A stretch of 64,000 nt of DNA from Lactiplantibacillus pingfangensis (GTDB lineage Bacteria; Bacillota; Bacilli; Lactobacillales; Lactobacillaceae): contig NZ_BJDG01000012.1 in the NCBI RefSeq assembly GCF_005404945.1, forward strand, positions 1 to 64,000. The letters run 5' to 3'. This document shows positions 18,118 to 27,279 of this stretch, one piece after another. Position numbers and translations under genes: made by a program. How positions within the stretch are numbered: position 1 is the first letter of the stretch; every line of letters starts with the position of its first letter. A model generated the notes under the pieces. It was not told where the DNA came from. It saw nothing but the letters and a program-made list of their open reading frames with translations, and did not search any database.

Positions 18118-18633
18118 ATGGAAAGTCTTAAAGTTTCACAAACGCTGTCGGTCAGCAATCATCGGGTCTTTTCATCTGATTTGAATGAACATGCGACCGT
18201 GTTTGGCGGTAAAATTTTGGCGGCAATTGATGATAATTCATCAATCCCAGCATCGCGAGTCGCGCGTATTGAAACGGTCACGGCATCCGTTGATCAAGTG
18301 AACTTTATTTTACCGTTTCGTTTGCAAGATTCAATGTGTACGGAATCTTATGTGTCGGGTGTGGGTCACCGGTCAATCGAGGTCTTTACGAAGATTATTG
18401 GTGAGCATCTAAAGACGGGAGAGCGCTTCCTCGGTCTGACTTGTTTTTCATCATTTGTGGTCATGGCGCCTGAGATTGTCTTGCCACAAATTGTGCCAGA
18501 TCGTGATGAATACCGGTTCGTTTGTCAGGGCTATCCTGCCCGACAGGCGGAACGAATGGCGAAGCTCAAACGTCAAGAACAGTTTAACCAGCAGATTAGC
18601 CTCCAGTTTCCATGGCAAGATCAGCAGATTTAA
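18118..18633 (+). CDS. Acyl-CoA thioesterase, hotdog fold (YkhA-like)
   Basis: 171 residues, ATG with GAGGTG upstream. The hotdog family signature is seen in DLNEHATVFGGKILAAIDDNS (the N-terminal substrate-binding and catalytic Asn/Asp region) and in the later beta strands, including the SVDQVNF segment. It hydrolyses acyl-CoA thioesters in the cytosol; chain length preference cannot be read. Monocistronic, with its own promoter and a strong terminator. Confidence 0.85.
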   Translation: MESLKVSQTLSVSNHRVFSSDLNEHATVFGGKILAAIDDNSSIPASRVARIETVTASVDQVNFILPFRLQDSMCTESYVSGVGHRSIEVFTKIIGEHLKTGERFLGLTCFSSFVVMAPEIVLPQIVPDRDEYRFVCQGYPARQAERMAKLKRQEQFNQQISLQFPWQDQQI

Positions 18634-18637
18634 TGAA

Positions 18638-18690
18638 AACAACCCACTCAAGATTAGTTGTGGCTAATCTTGAGTGGGTTGTTATTTTGA
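18638..18690 (+). terminator. Strong terminator after the thioesterase
   Basis: A perfect 20-bp stem (AACAACCCACTCAAGATTAG and its complement) with a 6-base loop, followed by a short T-rich tail. Likely shared with the convergent pepD gene. Confidence 0.85.
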
Positions 18691-18731
18691 TTAATCAAAT
18701 CATCAGTATCGCGCGGGACTAAGCGCCCGTT

Positions 18732-20171
18732 TTATAAGTTTAAATCCGTTTGATAATTTAACGGGGATAAATCCGTACTTTGGGTAATCAACTCTGCTGA
18801 TAAGTCGCGAACTGCGGTCAAGGCAATTTTGGCGGCTTGTTCATTAGCTTGCGTTAATGTTGCCGTTAAGTCAGTGGCAGAGACGTTAGTCAAGGCTTGA
18901 TCGGTCATAATTAAATGATGCCCCAATGCGATGGCCGTTTCCTTTTGCACGTCGTTTAGCTGTGAATGCAAGTCATGGTAGTGCGCATCGACTAACACGC
19001 CCGCCAACTTGAAAATCCAGTAAGCGGAGTGTGCGTCGTATTTTTCAGTCGCAACTTGATAGGCTGCGGGGGTCGTCTCCACGTTACTATAAAATGGTAC
19101 ATAAATACTTTCGGCCGCCACGCCCATGGCTAACCAGTGAATGCCACGCGTCCCAGCCGGTTTATCTGGTCGAATTTGTAAAATATGTGATTCCTGTGTC
19201 TTGGCTAAGCTAATCGGTCGGTAGCGGTGTTTCTCTGCATCACTGCCGGCACCAACTGGGTCAAATGGGGTGCCTTCATAATGTGAGGCTAAATAATGTT
19301 GCGCTTCATCAATATGAATTAACCGGTTGGCACGTTGCACAAAAGGCAAATTAAATGATTCGGGTTCTTGAACGACATCCGGCGTAAAGTACTGTTGGCC
19401 GCTCCAAACGCGGGGGGTATTGTAATGCAAGTCGGATAAGTCGGCAGTGCCAAACACTTCTCGGAAGTTTAGGCCGTTTGCCATCGAGGCTAATTGATTG
19501 TCAACGACAAAATCACGAATTCCCTTGGCATATAAAAAGTTTTCATGGTCAGCATAGTCGACTTCCTGAATCGCCAATTGATTTGCAACGACTGCATAAG
19601 CATCATCTGGAATTCGTTGTGCGACCCAATAATGCCCAGCACCGGTCTCCATGTACCAAACCTCGTCGTCATCGCTGAACAGAATACCGTTGGTTTCGTA
19701 AGTGCCGTGCTCTTCAACAATTTGACCCAAGCGTTCGACACCTTCACGGGCAGACTTGATATATGGCAACGTGACAGTGACCATCGCTTCTTCACCAATC
19801 CCATCCTGAACATAAGGGTCGGCAGCTAAGACGCGCGCGTTACAATAAGCACTTTCGGTTGCACTCATGGCAACCCCATGTTCATTGATCCCATCTTCTT
19901 CAAATAAACCGTATTTCGGTGTCCATTCTGGCGTGGCGGTATACTTTGCTCGGATTTTCGGTAGGGTCATGGTGAATGGGTGATCTTGGTCCGTAGACTT
20001 GAACGTTTGTGGCTGATCAAATTCGGTATGTGAATGGACCACGAATTTTTTAGCCCAAGCGGCCCGTGAGTCTTCATTACGGCCAATCATGGTTGAACCA
20101 TCGGCAGTGGCATTTTTACCAATTAAAATACTGGTGCAAGCTGAATAAGGATTAAACTGATGCGTCAGCAT
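18732..20171 (-). CDS. pepD: Dipeptidase, peptidase family C69
   Basis: 479 residues, the usual size for lactobacillus PepD. The N-terminal nucleophile Cys12 sits in SACTSILIGK, followed by DGSTMIGRNEDS; the C69 features GTYETNGILFSDDDEVWYME and VVANQ are present. These Ntn-hydrolases cleave a broad range of dipeptides in the cytosol and mature by exposing the catalytic cysteine. ATG start with AAAGAAGG upstream. Monocistronic and divergent from the YitT-family gene. Several PepD paralogues occur in lactobacilli, so which one this is cannot be told. Confidence 0.9.
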   Translation of the reverse strand: MLTHQFNPYSACTSILIGKNATADGSTMIGRNEDSRAAWAKKFVVHSHTEFDQPQTFKSTDQDHPFTMTLPKIRAKYTATPEWTPKYGLFEEDGINEHGVAMSATESAYCNARVLAADPYVQDGIGEEAMVTVTLPYIKSAREGVERLGQIVEEHGTYETNGILFSDDDEVWYMETGAGHYWVAQRIPDDAYAVVANQLAIQEVDYADHENFLYAKGIRDFVVDNQLASMANGLNFREVFGTADLSDLHYNTPRVWSGQQYFTPDVVQEPESFNLPFVQRANRLIHIDEAQHYLASHYEGTPFDPVGAGSDAEKHRYRPISLAKTQESHILQIRPDKPAGTRGIHWLAMGVAAESIYVPFYSNVETTPAAYQVATEKYDAHSAYWIFKLAGVLVDAHYHDLHSQLNDVQKETAIALGHHLIMTDQALTNVSATDLTATLTQANEQAAKIALTAVRDLSAELITQSTDLSPLNYQTDLNL

Positions 20172-20254
20172 AAAGAACCTTCTTTCTATAACGACTCCTC
20201 AAAATTTCACTAAACTTATTCTATCATTTAACTGTATCAAGTGGGGTTTTTCGC

Positions 20255-20260
20255 TATAAT
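20255..20260 (+). promoter_or_regulatory. -10 box of the YitT-family gene
   Basis: A perfect TATAAT lies 36 bases ahead of the ATG at 20296. The -35 region is not consensus. Confidence 0.5.
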
Positions 20261-20295
20261 AAGTGCAACGAGAAAATTGTAAAGAAGGTTTGAGT

Positions 20296-21189
20296 ATGTC
20301 ACATCTTTCAAATCCACGGTCAGCATTTCTTTGGCAATTAGTGGTCATGGTTGCCTCGGCAGTGGTTTCAGCAGTTGCCTTAAATGAGTTCTTGATTCCG
20401 GCGAATACGTTTAGTGGTGGTGTCAACGGGATCGCCCAGATTTTATATTCGGCCGGTAAACCGATGGGACTACATATTAATACCGGTTATTATATTCTAT
20501 TATTTAATATGCCAATTGCCTTGCTCGGTTGGTTCAAATTGGGCCATCGTTTCACAATTATGAGTTTTGCAACGGCCTTTTTGACTTCCGCGGCTGCAGT
20601 AGTGATACCAGTCGTTAATATTGCCCACAATCCACTATTAGGGGCGCTGTTTGGCGGTATTTTAACTGGCGTTGGGATTGGCATTACGATGCGATATGGT
20701 TTCTCGACCGGAGGGTTTGATATCATCGTGCTAGTTTTGGAACGGATTACAGGTCGAACGGTTGGTAGCTTAATGTTTCTGACTAATTTTGCGATTATTT
20801 TGATGTCAGGGATCTTGTTCAACTGGGAAAATGCCTTGTTTACCATTATTTCGATCTACGCGTCGACTCGCATGGTTGATTTGATTCACACCCGCCATCA
20901 AAAATTAACGGCGCTGATTGTGACAACGGAGGCTGAGGCAGTTGCTAAAGCCATTCAAGCCGCGATTTTGCGTGGGGTGACGATTACAGATTCGCGCGGG
21001 GGCTATTCTGGTCGGCCAAACGCAACGTTGATGGTCGTTCTCAGTCGCTATGAATTATATGCGCTACAAGCGGCCGTGCAACAAACCGATCAGCACGCAT
21101 TTATTAATATTTTAAATACGGTTGATACCTCTGGGCTGTTTATGAATGAACGTCAGCAAGCAGAACAACGCAAGAGTTTACAAAATTAG
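20296..21189 (+). CDS. YitT family (DUF161/DUF2179) membrane protein
   Basis: 297 residues from the ATG at 20296 (SD AAGAAGGT). Five to six hydrophobic segments span residues 12-205 with the signature FSGGVNGIAQIL and GFSTGGFDIIVLVLER. A cytosolic DUF2179 domain (about 210-290) carries GVTITDSRGGYSG. The family is widespread in Firmicutes; transport function has been suggested but not defined for most members. Monocistronic or co-transcribed with the downstream tautomerase 60 bases on. Confidence 0.88.
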   Translation: MSHLSNPRSAFLWQLVVMVASAVVSAVALNEFLIPANTFSGGVNGIAQILYSAGKPMGLHINTGYYILLFNMPIALLGWFKLGHRFTIMSFATAFLTSAAAVVIPVVNIAHNPLLGALFGGILTGVGIGITMRYGFSTGGFDIIVLVLERITGRTVGSLMFLTNFAIILMSGILFNWENALFTIISIYASTRMVDLIHTRHQKLTALIVTTEAEAVAKAIQAAILRGVTITDSRGGYSGRPNATLMVVLSRYELYALQAAVQQTDQHAFINILNTVDTSGLFMNERQQAEQRKSLQN

Positions 21190-21248
21190 AAAGTTAAGAT
21201 ATGATTAGATTCAATTCAATAAAGATGATTCAGAGGAGCGTGACAACG

Positions 21249-21443
21249 ATGCCAATCGTACACATTGATTTAATTGCCGGTCGTTCACAGGCACAACTTA
21301 AAGGGTTAGTTAAAGACGTGACGGCAGCCGTCAGTAAAAATACTGGCGCACCTGCCGAACACATTCATGTGATTTTAAGCGAAATGCAAAAGGACCGTTA
21401 CAGTGTTGGCGGTGTTTTGAAGAGTGACGAAGAAGCTAAATAA
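21249..21443 (+). CDS. 4-oxalocrotonate tautomerase family enzyme
   Basis: 64 residues from the ATG at 21249, behind AGAGGAG. The start is fixed by the catalytic N-terminal Pro (mature P-I-V-H-I), which must be residue 2; earlier in-frame codons would bury it. The motif [18 protein letters not shown] and the later VGG segment match the small (about 62 residue) 4-OT subunits that form hexamers. The physiological substrate in lactobacilli is unknown. Confidence 0.9.
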   Translation: MPIVHIDLIAGRSQAQLKGLVKDVTAAVSKNTGAPAEHIHVILSEMQKDRYSVGGVLKSDEEAK

Positions 21444-21454
21444 GCTTGATTGTC

Positions 21455-21487
21455 CAAACCGGCCCGGGTTGAGTGGCCGGTTTTTTT
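21455..21487 (+). terminator. Terminator after the tautomerase
   Basis: AAACCGGCC pairs with GGCCGGTTT around a 10-base loop and runs into seven T. Confidence 0.88.
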
Positions 21488-21523
21488 GAAAGTTGAGTGT
21501 TGTCTAAAAAGTGAGGTTAGATC

Positions 21524-22852
21524 GTGAACGAACAAATTACGGCCGCTGATTTGAATGCGGAACAGCATTTAATGGTTGGTGGCGTGGATACCTTAGCGCT
21601 AGTACAGCAGTATCAAACGCCATTATATGTCTATGATACTGGTGAAATTCGGGCTGAAATCAAGGCTTTCAAACAAGTCTTTGAAGCCAACCAAGTTAAT
21701 TATCAAATTAGTTATGCCAGCAAGGCTTTTGCAGCCGTGGCAATGTATCAAGTTATTGCGCAAGAAGGGATTCATTGTGACGTCGTTTCTGGTGGCGAAT
21801 TGTACACGGCCCAACAGGCTGGATTCCCGATGGCGAAAGTCTCTTTTCATGGGAATAATAAGTCATTAGCAGAACTGACCATGGCATTGGACGCAGGTGT
21901 TGGTTGCATTATTGTCGATAATTTTTATGAATTAAAGTTATTATCTGATTTAGCCGCGGCCCGTGAGCAACTGACCACGATCATGTTGCGGGTTGCCCCC
22001 GGAATTTCTGCGCACACGCACGAGTATATTTCGACTGGTCAAGAGGATTCTAAGTTTGGCTTCGACTTGAACAGTGGACAGGCGGATGAAGCGGTTAAAC
22101 AAGCTCAAGCAGCCCCATTTTTGAACTTAGTTGGAATTCACTGTCATATTGGCTCACAAATCTTTGAATTAGATGGTTTCAAGATGATCGTTGATAAATT
22201 AGTCAGCCTGTTTGCGCGCTGGCAAAAAGAGCTGGGGTTTTACCCACAAATTATTAATGTTGGCGGTGGTTTTGGGGTCAAATATACTTCGGAAGATCAG
22301 CCGTTGTTACCGACTGAATTTGTTGATGCGATCATCAAAGAAACGATTGCTCAAACGCAGGCCAAGCAAGTTCCCATGTTGGAAATTTGGATTGAGCCCG
22401 GCCGTTCATTAGTTGCGACCGCTGGTATGACGCTTTACACGCTCGGTGCCACTAAAGAGATTCCTGGGATTCGCAAGTATTTATCCGTGGATGGCGGGAT
22501 GGGCGATAATATTCGACCAGCCCTTTATGATGCCAAGTACGAAGCGGTTTTAGCTAAAAATCCGACCTTGGCAAGCAACGAAGTGGTGTCGATTGCAGGT
22601 AAATATTGTGAGTCGGGTGATATGCTGATTTGGGATCAAAAATTACCACAAACGCAACCCGGCGATATTTTGGCCATTTTGGATACCGGTGCGTATGGTT
22701 ATTCCATGGCAAGTAACTACAATCGTAATCCACGGCCGGCCGTCGTCTTTTGTGAAGATGGGCGTAGTCAACTCGTCGTTCAACGAGAAACCTATGCGGA
22801 CTTGACGCGCTTAGATGTGCCATTAGTGACGAAAACTGAAGTGACGGATTAA
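21524..22852 (+). CDS. lysA: Diaminopimelate decarboxylase
   Basis: 442 residues, GTG start with GTGAGG upstream. PLP-binding Lys67 in YASKAF, the HGNNKS segment, GVHCHIGSQ-like GIHCHIGSQIFE, the glycine-rich INVGGGFGV and EPGRSLVA phosphate-binding loops, and the CESGD active-site Cys are all present. It converts meso-diaminopimelate to L-lysine, the last step of lysine synthesis. Flanked by terminators on both sides, so it is expressed alone. No L-box lysine riboswitch fits in the 80-base upstream gap. Confidence 0.95.
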   Translation: MNEQITAADLNAEQHLMVGGVDTLALVQQYQTPLYVYDTGEIRAEIKAFKQVFEANQVNYQISYASKAFAAVAMYQVIAQEGIHCDVVSGGELYTAQQAGFPMAKVSFHGNNKSLAELTMALDAGVGCIIVDNFYELKLLSDLAAAREQLTTIMLRVAPGISAHTHEYISTGQEDSKFGFDLNSGQADEAVKQAQAAPFLNLVGIHCHIGSQIFELDGFKMIVDKLVSLFARWQKELGFYPQIINVGGGFGVKYTSEDQPLLPTEFVDAIIKETIAQTQAKQVPMLEIWIEPGRSLVATAGMTLYTLGATKEIPGIRKYLSVDGGMGDNIRPALYDAKYEAVLAKNPTLASNEVVSIAGKYCESGDMLIWDQKLPQTQPGDILAILDTGAYGYSMASNYNRNPRPAVVFCEDGRSQLVVQRETYADLTRLDVPLVTKTEVTD

Positions 22853-22859
22853 GTTTTAG

Positions 22860-22892
22860 AAGGCGAGAGAATTATTTCTCGTCTTTTTTTTT
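22860..22892 (+). terminator. Terminator after lysA
   Basis: AAGGCGAGAGA pairs with TTCTCGTCTT (one mismatch, G-T pair) and is followed by nine T. Confidence 0.85.
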
Positions 22893-22929
22893 ATGAATTT
22901 GCTTGTATTAAATACATATTTGGATTATA

Positions 22930-22943
22930 GTGTGTACATACAC
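22930..22943. promoter_or_regulatory. Candidate MarR operator
   Basis: GTGTGTACATACAC is a near-perfect 14-bp dyad (one mismatch pair) that overlaps a TATAGT -10 box, 28 bases ahead of the MarR gene. Its place suggests autorepression. Confidence 0.55.
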
Positions 22944-22970
22944 GATAGCAAGAAAGGAAATGGTGTTTAA

Positions 22971-23402
22971 ATGGCAACTCATCATTTTACGCGAACATGC
23001 GCCTACTTTACCGCGGCCCGCTACATGCGGAGTATTGAGCAGCTGGCAGATCAAACCTATGCCCCAACTGGGATGAAACCGGCCTATGCTTATATTATGA
23101 TGACACTGCAAGACGCGCATCCGCTAACCATCATGCAGTTAGCACAAGCATTGGGATATGAGCGGTCGACGGTCTCACGGATGGTCAAGACGTTAGCGCA
23201 GCAACAATTAGTGACGCTGGCTGCGGCTGGACGGGCAACCACGATTGACTTAGGCCCAGCTAGTTCAGAATTTTTAACGACTGCCAATCAGTGTCTGGTT
23301 CAATTTGGTCAGTTGACTGATCAGCTATTAGGAGCTGATAAGCCAGCTATGACGACATTATTAACAACCAACAATCAAAAATTAAGGAGTGCTTTCAAAT
23401 GA
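22971..23402 (+). CDS. MarR-family transcriptional regulator
   Basis: 143 residues, ATG with AAGAAAGGAAA upstream. A winged helix is seen in LTIMQLAQALGYERSTVSRMVKTLAQQQLVTL followed by the basic wing. It overlaps the downstream alpha/beta hydrolase gene by 4 bases, so the hydrolase is very likely its target. A dyad sits on the promoter. Confidence 0.87.
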   Translation: MATHHFTRTCAYFTAARYMRSIEQLADQTYAPTGMKPAYAYIMMTLQDAHPLTIMQLAQALGYERSTVSRMVKTLAQQQLVTLAAAGRATTIDLGPASSEFLTTANQCLVQFGQLTDQLLGADKPAMTTLLTTNNQKLRSAFK

Positions 23403-24241
23403 TGACCTATCAAACAATTGAAGTAGACGGCTTGAGTATTTTTTACCGAGAGGCGGGGGATCAGACTAAACCAACCATGTTACTGTTACACGGATTTCCA
23501 TCCGCGAGCCATATGTTCCGGGACTTGATGCCAGCATTGGCTGATCGTTTCCACTTAATTGCCCCCGATTTTCCAGGATTTGGGCAATCCAGTGCGCCTA
23601 GTCATGATGATTTTAGCTATACGTTTGATCATCTAACGGCTGTGATCACCGATTTCTTACAAGCATTGAATTTAACACAATTTTATTTATATGTTTTCGA
23701 TTATGGCGCGCCGATTGGGTTTCGGATTGCCATGGCTCATCCAGACTGGATCGAGGGCATCGTGAGTCAGAATGGGAATATTTATCAAGAAGGGCTCGGG
23801 CCAAAATGGGCGACGCGGCAAGACTTTTGGGATCATCCGACAACTGCTAAACGTGACAGCTACCGCTCAGCATTTGCTTCCAAGACGATTATTGGGCAAT
23901 ATACGTTTGGGACGCAGCCAAATCGGGTGTCGCCGGATGGCTATCTGTTGGATATCGCCTATACGCAATCCGCGGGTTACGCCGAACGACAACTTGATCT
24001 GATCTATGATTATCAAAATAATATTAAATTGTACCCGAAATTTCAAGCATATTTGCGCGCCCATCAGCCTAAATTATTGGCCGTGTGGGGTAAGAATGAT
24101 CCGTCCTTTATTTATCCCGGCGCGGAAGCTTTCAAACGTGATGATCAAAATACCGATGTCGAATTAGTGGATAGTGGCCATTTTGCCTTAGAGACACACG
24201 CCGTGGTCATTGCGGCCATGATTAAAAATTATTTTGAATGA
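23399..24241 (+). CDS. Alpha/beta hydrolase with an aspartate nucleophile
   Basis: 280 residues; SD AAGGAG. HGFP (31-34) is the oxyanion-hole motif and DFPGFGQS follows. The nucleophile elbow reads VFDYGAPIG with Asp101 rather than Ser, as in epoxide hydrolases and haloalkane dehalogenases. The catalytic His lies in DSGHFALE near 262. The reaction is probably hydrolysis of an epoxide or a carbon-halogen bond, but this is inferred from the Asp alone. Co-transcribed with the MarR regulator, whose ligand may be the substrate. Confidence 0.87.
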   Translation: MMTYQTIEVDGLSIFYREAGDQTKPTMLLLHGFPSASHMFRDLMPALADRFHLIAPDFPGFGQSSAPSHDDFSYTFDHLTAVITDFLQALNLTQFYLYVFDYGAPIGFRIAMAHPDWIEGIVSQNGNIYQEGLGPKWATRQDFWDHPTTAKRDSYRSAFASKTIIGQYTFGTQPNRVSPDGYLLDIAYTQSAGYAERQLDLIYDYQNNIKLYPKFQAYLRAHQPKLLAVWGKNDPSFIYPGAEAFKRDDQNTDVELVDSGHFALETHAVVIAAMIKNYFE

Positions 24242-24252
24242 GAGGAATTATG

Positions 24253-25044
24253 ATGACAAATTTACAAGCGCCAATTGGTGTTTTTGATTCTGGTGTCGGC
24301 GGTATCAGTACGTTGCGGACACTTGCGCAAGCTTTACCGAAAGAAAATTTTATTTTTTACGGTGATTCTAAGAATGCGCCTTATGGGGAGAAAGCCGCCA
24401 ACACGGTTATTGCCTTATCCCAGCAAGTGGTTGACGAGTTACGAAAGCAGCAAGTGAAGGCGATTGTGATTGCTTGTAATACGGCAACTTCGGCGGCAAA
24501 ACCGGCATTGATTGCGGCAAATCCTGACATCCCATTATTAGGAATTGAGCCCGCCTTAAAAGAAGCGGTCGATGCGGGCAAAAAACATATTTTAGTGATG
24601 GCCACGCCATTAACGCTGAGTCAACCGAAGTATTTAGCGCAACGTGATCGGTTTAGCCAGCAGGCCTTGATCCAATCCTTACCATGCCCGGGTCTGGCAG
24701 ACTTGATTGAAGGCGGTGCCGCCCAGTTGCCAGCAATTGAAAGGTTGCTCGCATCGTTGTTGCGACCACTCAGTGATCAGCCCATTGATGCAGTTGTTTT
24801 AGGCTGTACGCATTATCCATTTATTACTGAGCTGATTCGCCAAAAGTTTGCGCCATCGACGGCATTTTATACCGGTTATGAGGGGGTGGCCAATAATTTG
24901 AAGGCAACCCTGGCACAAGCGCAATTATTGCGGCCGGAGTCGCATCAACAACAAGTTCGGTTTATGAGCAGTCGGAATACCGTGTCAGAATTAAAGTTAT
25001 ATCAACAGTTATTTGATCATGGCATTGAGATCGCGCACGGGTAG
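24253..25044 (+). CDS. murI: Glutamate racemase
   Basis: 263 residues from the ATG at 24253, 6 bases after GAGGA; in-frame ATGs at 24238 and 24250 are less well placed. Catalytic cysteines are Cys75 in IACNTATS and Cys185 in LGCTHYPF; GVFDSGVGGIS and YGDSKNAPYG are the other substrate motifs. It makes D-glutamate for peptidoglycan. It follows the hydrolase gene with only a few bases between, so read-through from the MarR operon is likely. Confidence 0.95.
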   Translation: MTNLQAPIGVFDSGVGGISTLRTLAQALPKENFIFYGDSKNAPYGEKAANTVIALSQQVVDELRKQQVKAIVIACNTATSAAKPALIAANPDIPLLGIEPALKEAVDAGKKHILVMATPLTLSQPKYLAQRDRFSQQALIQSLPCPGLADLIEGGAAQLPAIERLLASLLRPLSDQPIDAVVLGCTHYPFITELIRQKFAPSTAFYTGYEGVANNLKATLAQAQLLRPESHQQQVRFMSSRNTVSELKLYQQLFDHGIEIAHG

Positions 25045-25133
25045 CAGAACCGTTTCAAATTGCCATTTTAGCAGTTAACGCCTCGGTAAGTGGTAAAATA
25101 AGCCAATATCATTTCAGAAGTGAGGTTAACTTA

Positions 25134-25799
25134 ATGCGCATAAATGTTTTGCAACATACGCCGAATGAAGGTCCAGGCGCGATTCAAGCTTGGTCGCAGG
25201 CCCATGGTCATCAGATGTTTATTTATCATCCCTATCAATTTGGCCAATTACCAACAGCGGCTGAAACTGACTTACTGATCATTTTGGGTGGGCCAATGAG
25301 TCCCAATGATAATTTGGATTGGATCAAAGCTGAACGCGTCTTGATTAAGGCTTTAATAGCTGCGAATAAGCCAATCTTTGGCGCTTGTTATGGGGCCCAA
25401 CAAATTTCAAAGGCACTCGGTTATTCAGTAAGCAAATCACCAGCCAAAGAGGTCGGTTGGGCACCGGTTTATCGTCAAAGTACGGTGATCCCGGGAATAC
25501 CAGCCAAGCTAATCGTTTTACATTGGCATGAAGAACTGTTTGAAGTGCCAGCGGAAGCGACACTGCTATTTTCGAGTGACTGGGTTAAAAATCAAGGCTT
25601 TGTGATGGGCCATCGAATTGTCGGGTTACAATTTCATTTTGAGCCACAAGCGGATGATGTTCGCGAAATCGTGGTCAACGACGGCGCCTACACGAGGGGA
25701 TCTGTTTTAGCCCAAACGCCGCAGATGATTTTGGCGACGCCCGTTCCAGCCGAAAATCGCGAAATGATGTTTAAAATATTAGATTATATTACGGCCTAA
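25134..25799 (+). CDS. Class I glutamine amidotransferase-like protein
   Basis: 221 residues. Triad: Cys85 in GACYGAQQ, His168 and Glu170 in LQFHFEP. The LHWHEELFEVP segment is typical of free-standing GATase1 proteins related to the GMP synthase glutaminase half (YfeJ/GuaA-like family). No synthase subunit is adjacent. It probably hydrolyses glutamine or a gamma-glutamyl compound; the partner is unknown. ATG start after AGTGAGG. Confidence 0.85.
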   Translation: MRINVLQHTPNEGPGAIQAWSQAHGHQMFIYHPYQFGQLPTAAETDLLIILGGPMSPNDNLDWIKAERVLIKALIAANKPIFGACYGAQQISKALGYSVSKSPAKEVGWAPVYRQSTVIPGIPAKLIVLHWHEELFEVPAEATLLFSSDWVKNQGFVMGHRIVGLQFHFEPQADDVREIVVNDGAYTRGSVLAQTPQMILATPVPAENREMMFKILDYITA

Positions 25800-25803
25800 A
25801 CCA

Positions 25804-25844
25804 CGAGTCCTGTTAATTGTGAAATTAATGGGACTCATTTTTAG
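25804..25844 (+). terminator. Terminator after the amidotransferase
   Basis: GAGTCCTGTTAATT pairs with AATTAATGGGACTC and runs into ATTTTT. Confidence 0.8.
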
Positions 25845-25968
25845 TAATAGGCGCCGCGGTGGTTCGGCTTGAACCTTAACAAAGTTCTAAGTTTAAATTG
25901 TCGTGGCTAGTTAATTTAACCAGATAAGACTATATTATTAATTAGCTTATATCTAGGAGTCTGATTGA

Positions 25969-26745
25969 ATGGAAAAGCAACGCCAAAAATCGCTAACTAT
26001 CGGTTATCATCTTGTAGTCACTGTCTTAACTTTGTGGTCGGTAGTGAATGTCGTTTTGATGATCTTTCATATTGGTCATTGGCAACTTGAAATGAACATT
26101 GCCAACGCATTATTAGCGGTGTTTGCGGTAGATTATTTTAGTCGCCTGGTCATTGCCAATGATCGTAAGACTTTCTTGATTCATTCGGCGTTTGATCTGC
26201 TCGGAATCATACCGATGCACCCAGTATTTGCACTTTTTCGGCTCGGTCGATTGGCACGGATGATTCAATATCATCATCTTTTTTGGCGCTTAGGACTGGA
26301 TGGCAAATGGAGTCATGATTTTCATCGGTTCGTCTATCGTACCGGGTTCATTTATTTGTTTTCAATCAGCATTGCCATCATTGTTTTGAGTGCCTTACTG
26401 TTTTCAGTTTTTGAACATCAAAGTTTGTCTGATGCGCTTTGGTGGGCCGTCACGACCGCAACTACGGTTGGGTACGGCGACGTGACACCCCATACGCCAG
26501 TGGGTAAAATCATTGCGGCGGCACTGATGTTTGGTGGAATCGGCTTTATTGGGTTGTTAACGAGTACGATTACCGATTTCTTTACAACGCAAACCCGTCA
26601 GAATTTAGGTCATCAAGAGGATGAAAAAGAGCTCGAACTTAAGTTGTTACTGGCAAAGATAGAGTCGTTGACGCAAAAAGTTGATCAACTCCAAACCGAC
26701 TTGAAGCGGCAAGAGTCAAGCCATCACCAGTCTAAACAAAAGTAG
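25969..26745 (+). CDS. Voltage-gated-like potassium channel
   Basis: 258 residues. About five hydrophobic segments precede the pore; the selectivity filter is TTVGYGD (about 165-171) and the last helix follows. The segment FRLGRLARMI resembles a weak S4 voltage sensor. A cytosolic C-terminal coiled coil (about 215-250, heptad-rich with LLLAKIESLTQKVDQLQ) likely tetramerises the channel. Monocistronic start ATG after TAGGAG. K+ selectivity is well supported; gating is not. Confidence 0.9.
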   Translation: MEKQRQKSLTIGYHLVVTVLTLWSVVNVVLMIFHIGHWQLEMNIANALLAVFAVDYFSRLVIANDRKTFLIHSAFDLLGIIPMHPVFALFRLGRLARMIQYHHLFWRLGLDGKWSHDFHRFVYRTGFIYLFSISIAIIVLSALLFSVFEHQSLSDALWWAVTTATTVGYGDVTPHTPVGKIIAAALMFGGIGFIGLLTSTITDFFTTQTRQNLGHQEDEKELELKLLLAKIESLTQKVDQLQTDLKRQESSHHQSKQK

Positions 26746-26842
26746 TGTTCGGTAGCTGACCAAATGAAACTTGCAGCTGTGTTTTTGGGTTGGGCTGCGC
26801 TAAAGTTGTTGCTGTATAAGTGAACAGCTGGGGGCGACAGTG

Positions 26843-27172
26843 ATGAAAAGTCATCAACGCGTTTTAGTTTGGTTAACGGGGCTGCGCGAAAACGGTCACA
26901 AATGGCGATGGTTAATTGTTTTGATGATGAGTTTGGTATTAGTTTTTGGTGGCTTGAGTTGGCAAATTAAGGCCAGTACGGCACGCTCCGAGTCACCGGC
27001 TCATCCGGAAAAGTCAGAACTCTTTGATAGCCGAACTGGTGCCATGTTGGCTATGGCAACTAATCAAGATGCTAATGCCAATAAGGTGAATCAATTGAGC
27101 CTGGCGTTAGTAGTGGCCGGTGGTTCAGTTGGAAGTTATTGTTGGTATCGTGCGAAACATGTTAAGAAGTAA
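26843..27172 (+). CDS. Small protein with two hydrophobic segments, unknown function
   Basis: 109 residues from the ATG at 26843 (SD GGGGGC; a GTG one codon earlier is possible). An N-terminal signal-anchor (about 23-44) is followed by a polar stretch rich in Ser, Asn and Asp and a second hydrophobic segment near residues 85-102, ending in a basic tail RAKHVKK. The layout resembles a short surface anchor but has no LPXTG. No family is recognised. It follows the channel gene by about 100 bases and may share its transcript. Confidence 0.6.
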   Translation: MKSHQRVLVWLTGLRENGHKWRWLIVLMMSLVLVFGGLSWQIKASTARSESPAHPEKSELFDSRTGAMLAMATNQDANANKVNQLSLALVVAGGSVGSYCWYRAKHVKK

Positions 27173-27198
27173 CATGTGAAGATCAGTTGCAGACTAAA

Positions 27199-27246
27199 GG
27201 CGCCATGACTAAGGTCACAGCGCCATTTTTACGGCCTTTTTTTATC
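27199..27246. terminator. Terminator region between convergent genes
   Basis: GGCGC...TGAC pairs with GTCA...GCGCC and is followed by five T, a short GC stretch and seven more T. It likely serves both the small membrane protein gene and the convergent HAD gene. Confidence 0.7.
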
Positions 27247-27279
27247 TGACTGATGGTCAAAGGCTGATGTGCCAATCAT

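Noticed and set aside
21444-21523. Possible lysine riboswitch before lysA
   Set aside because: Only 80 bases separate the previous gene from lysA and they hold a terminator; an L box would not fit.
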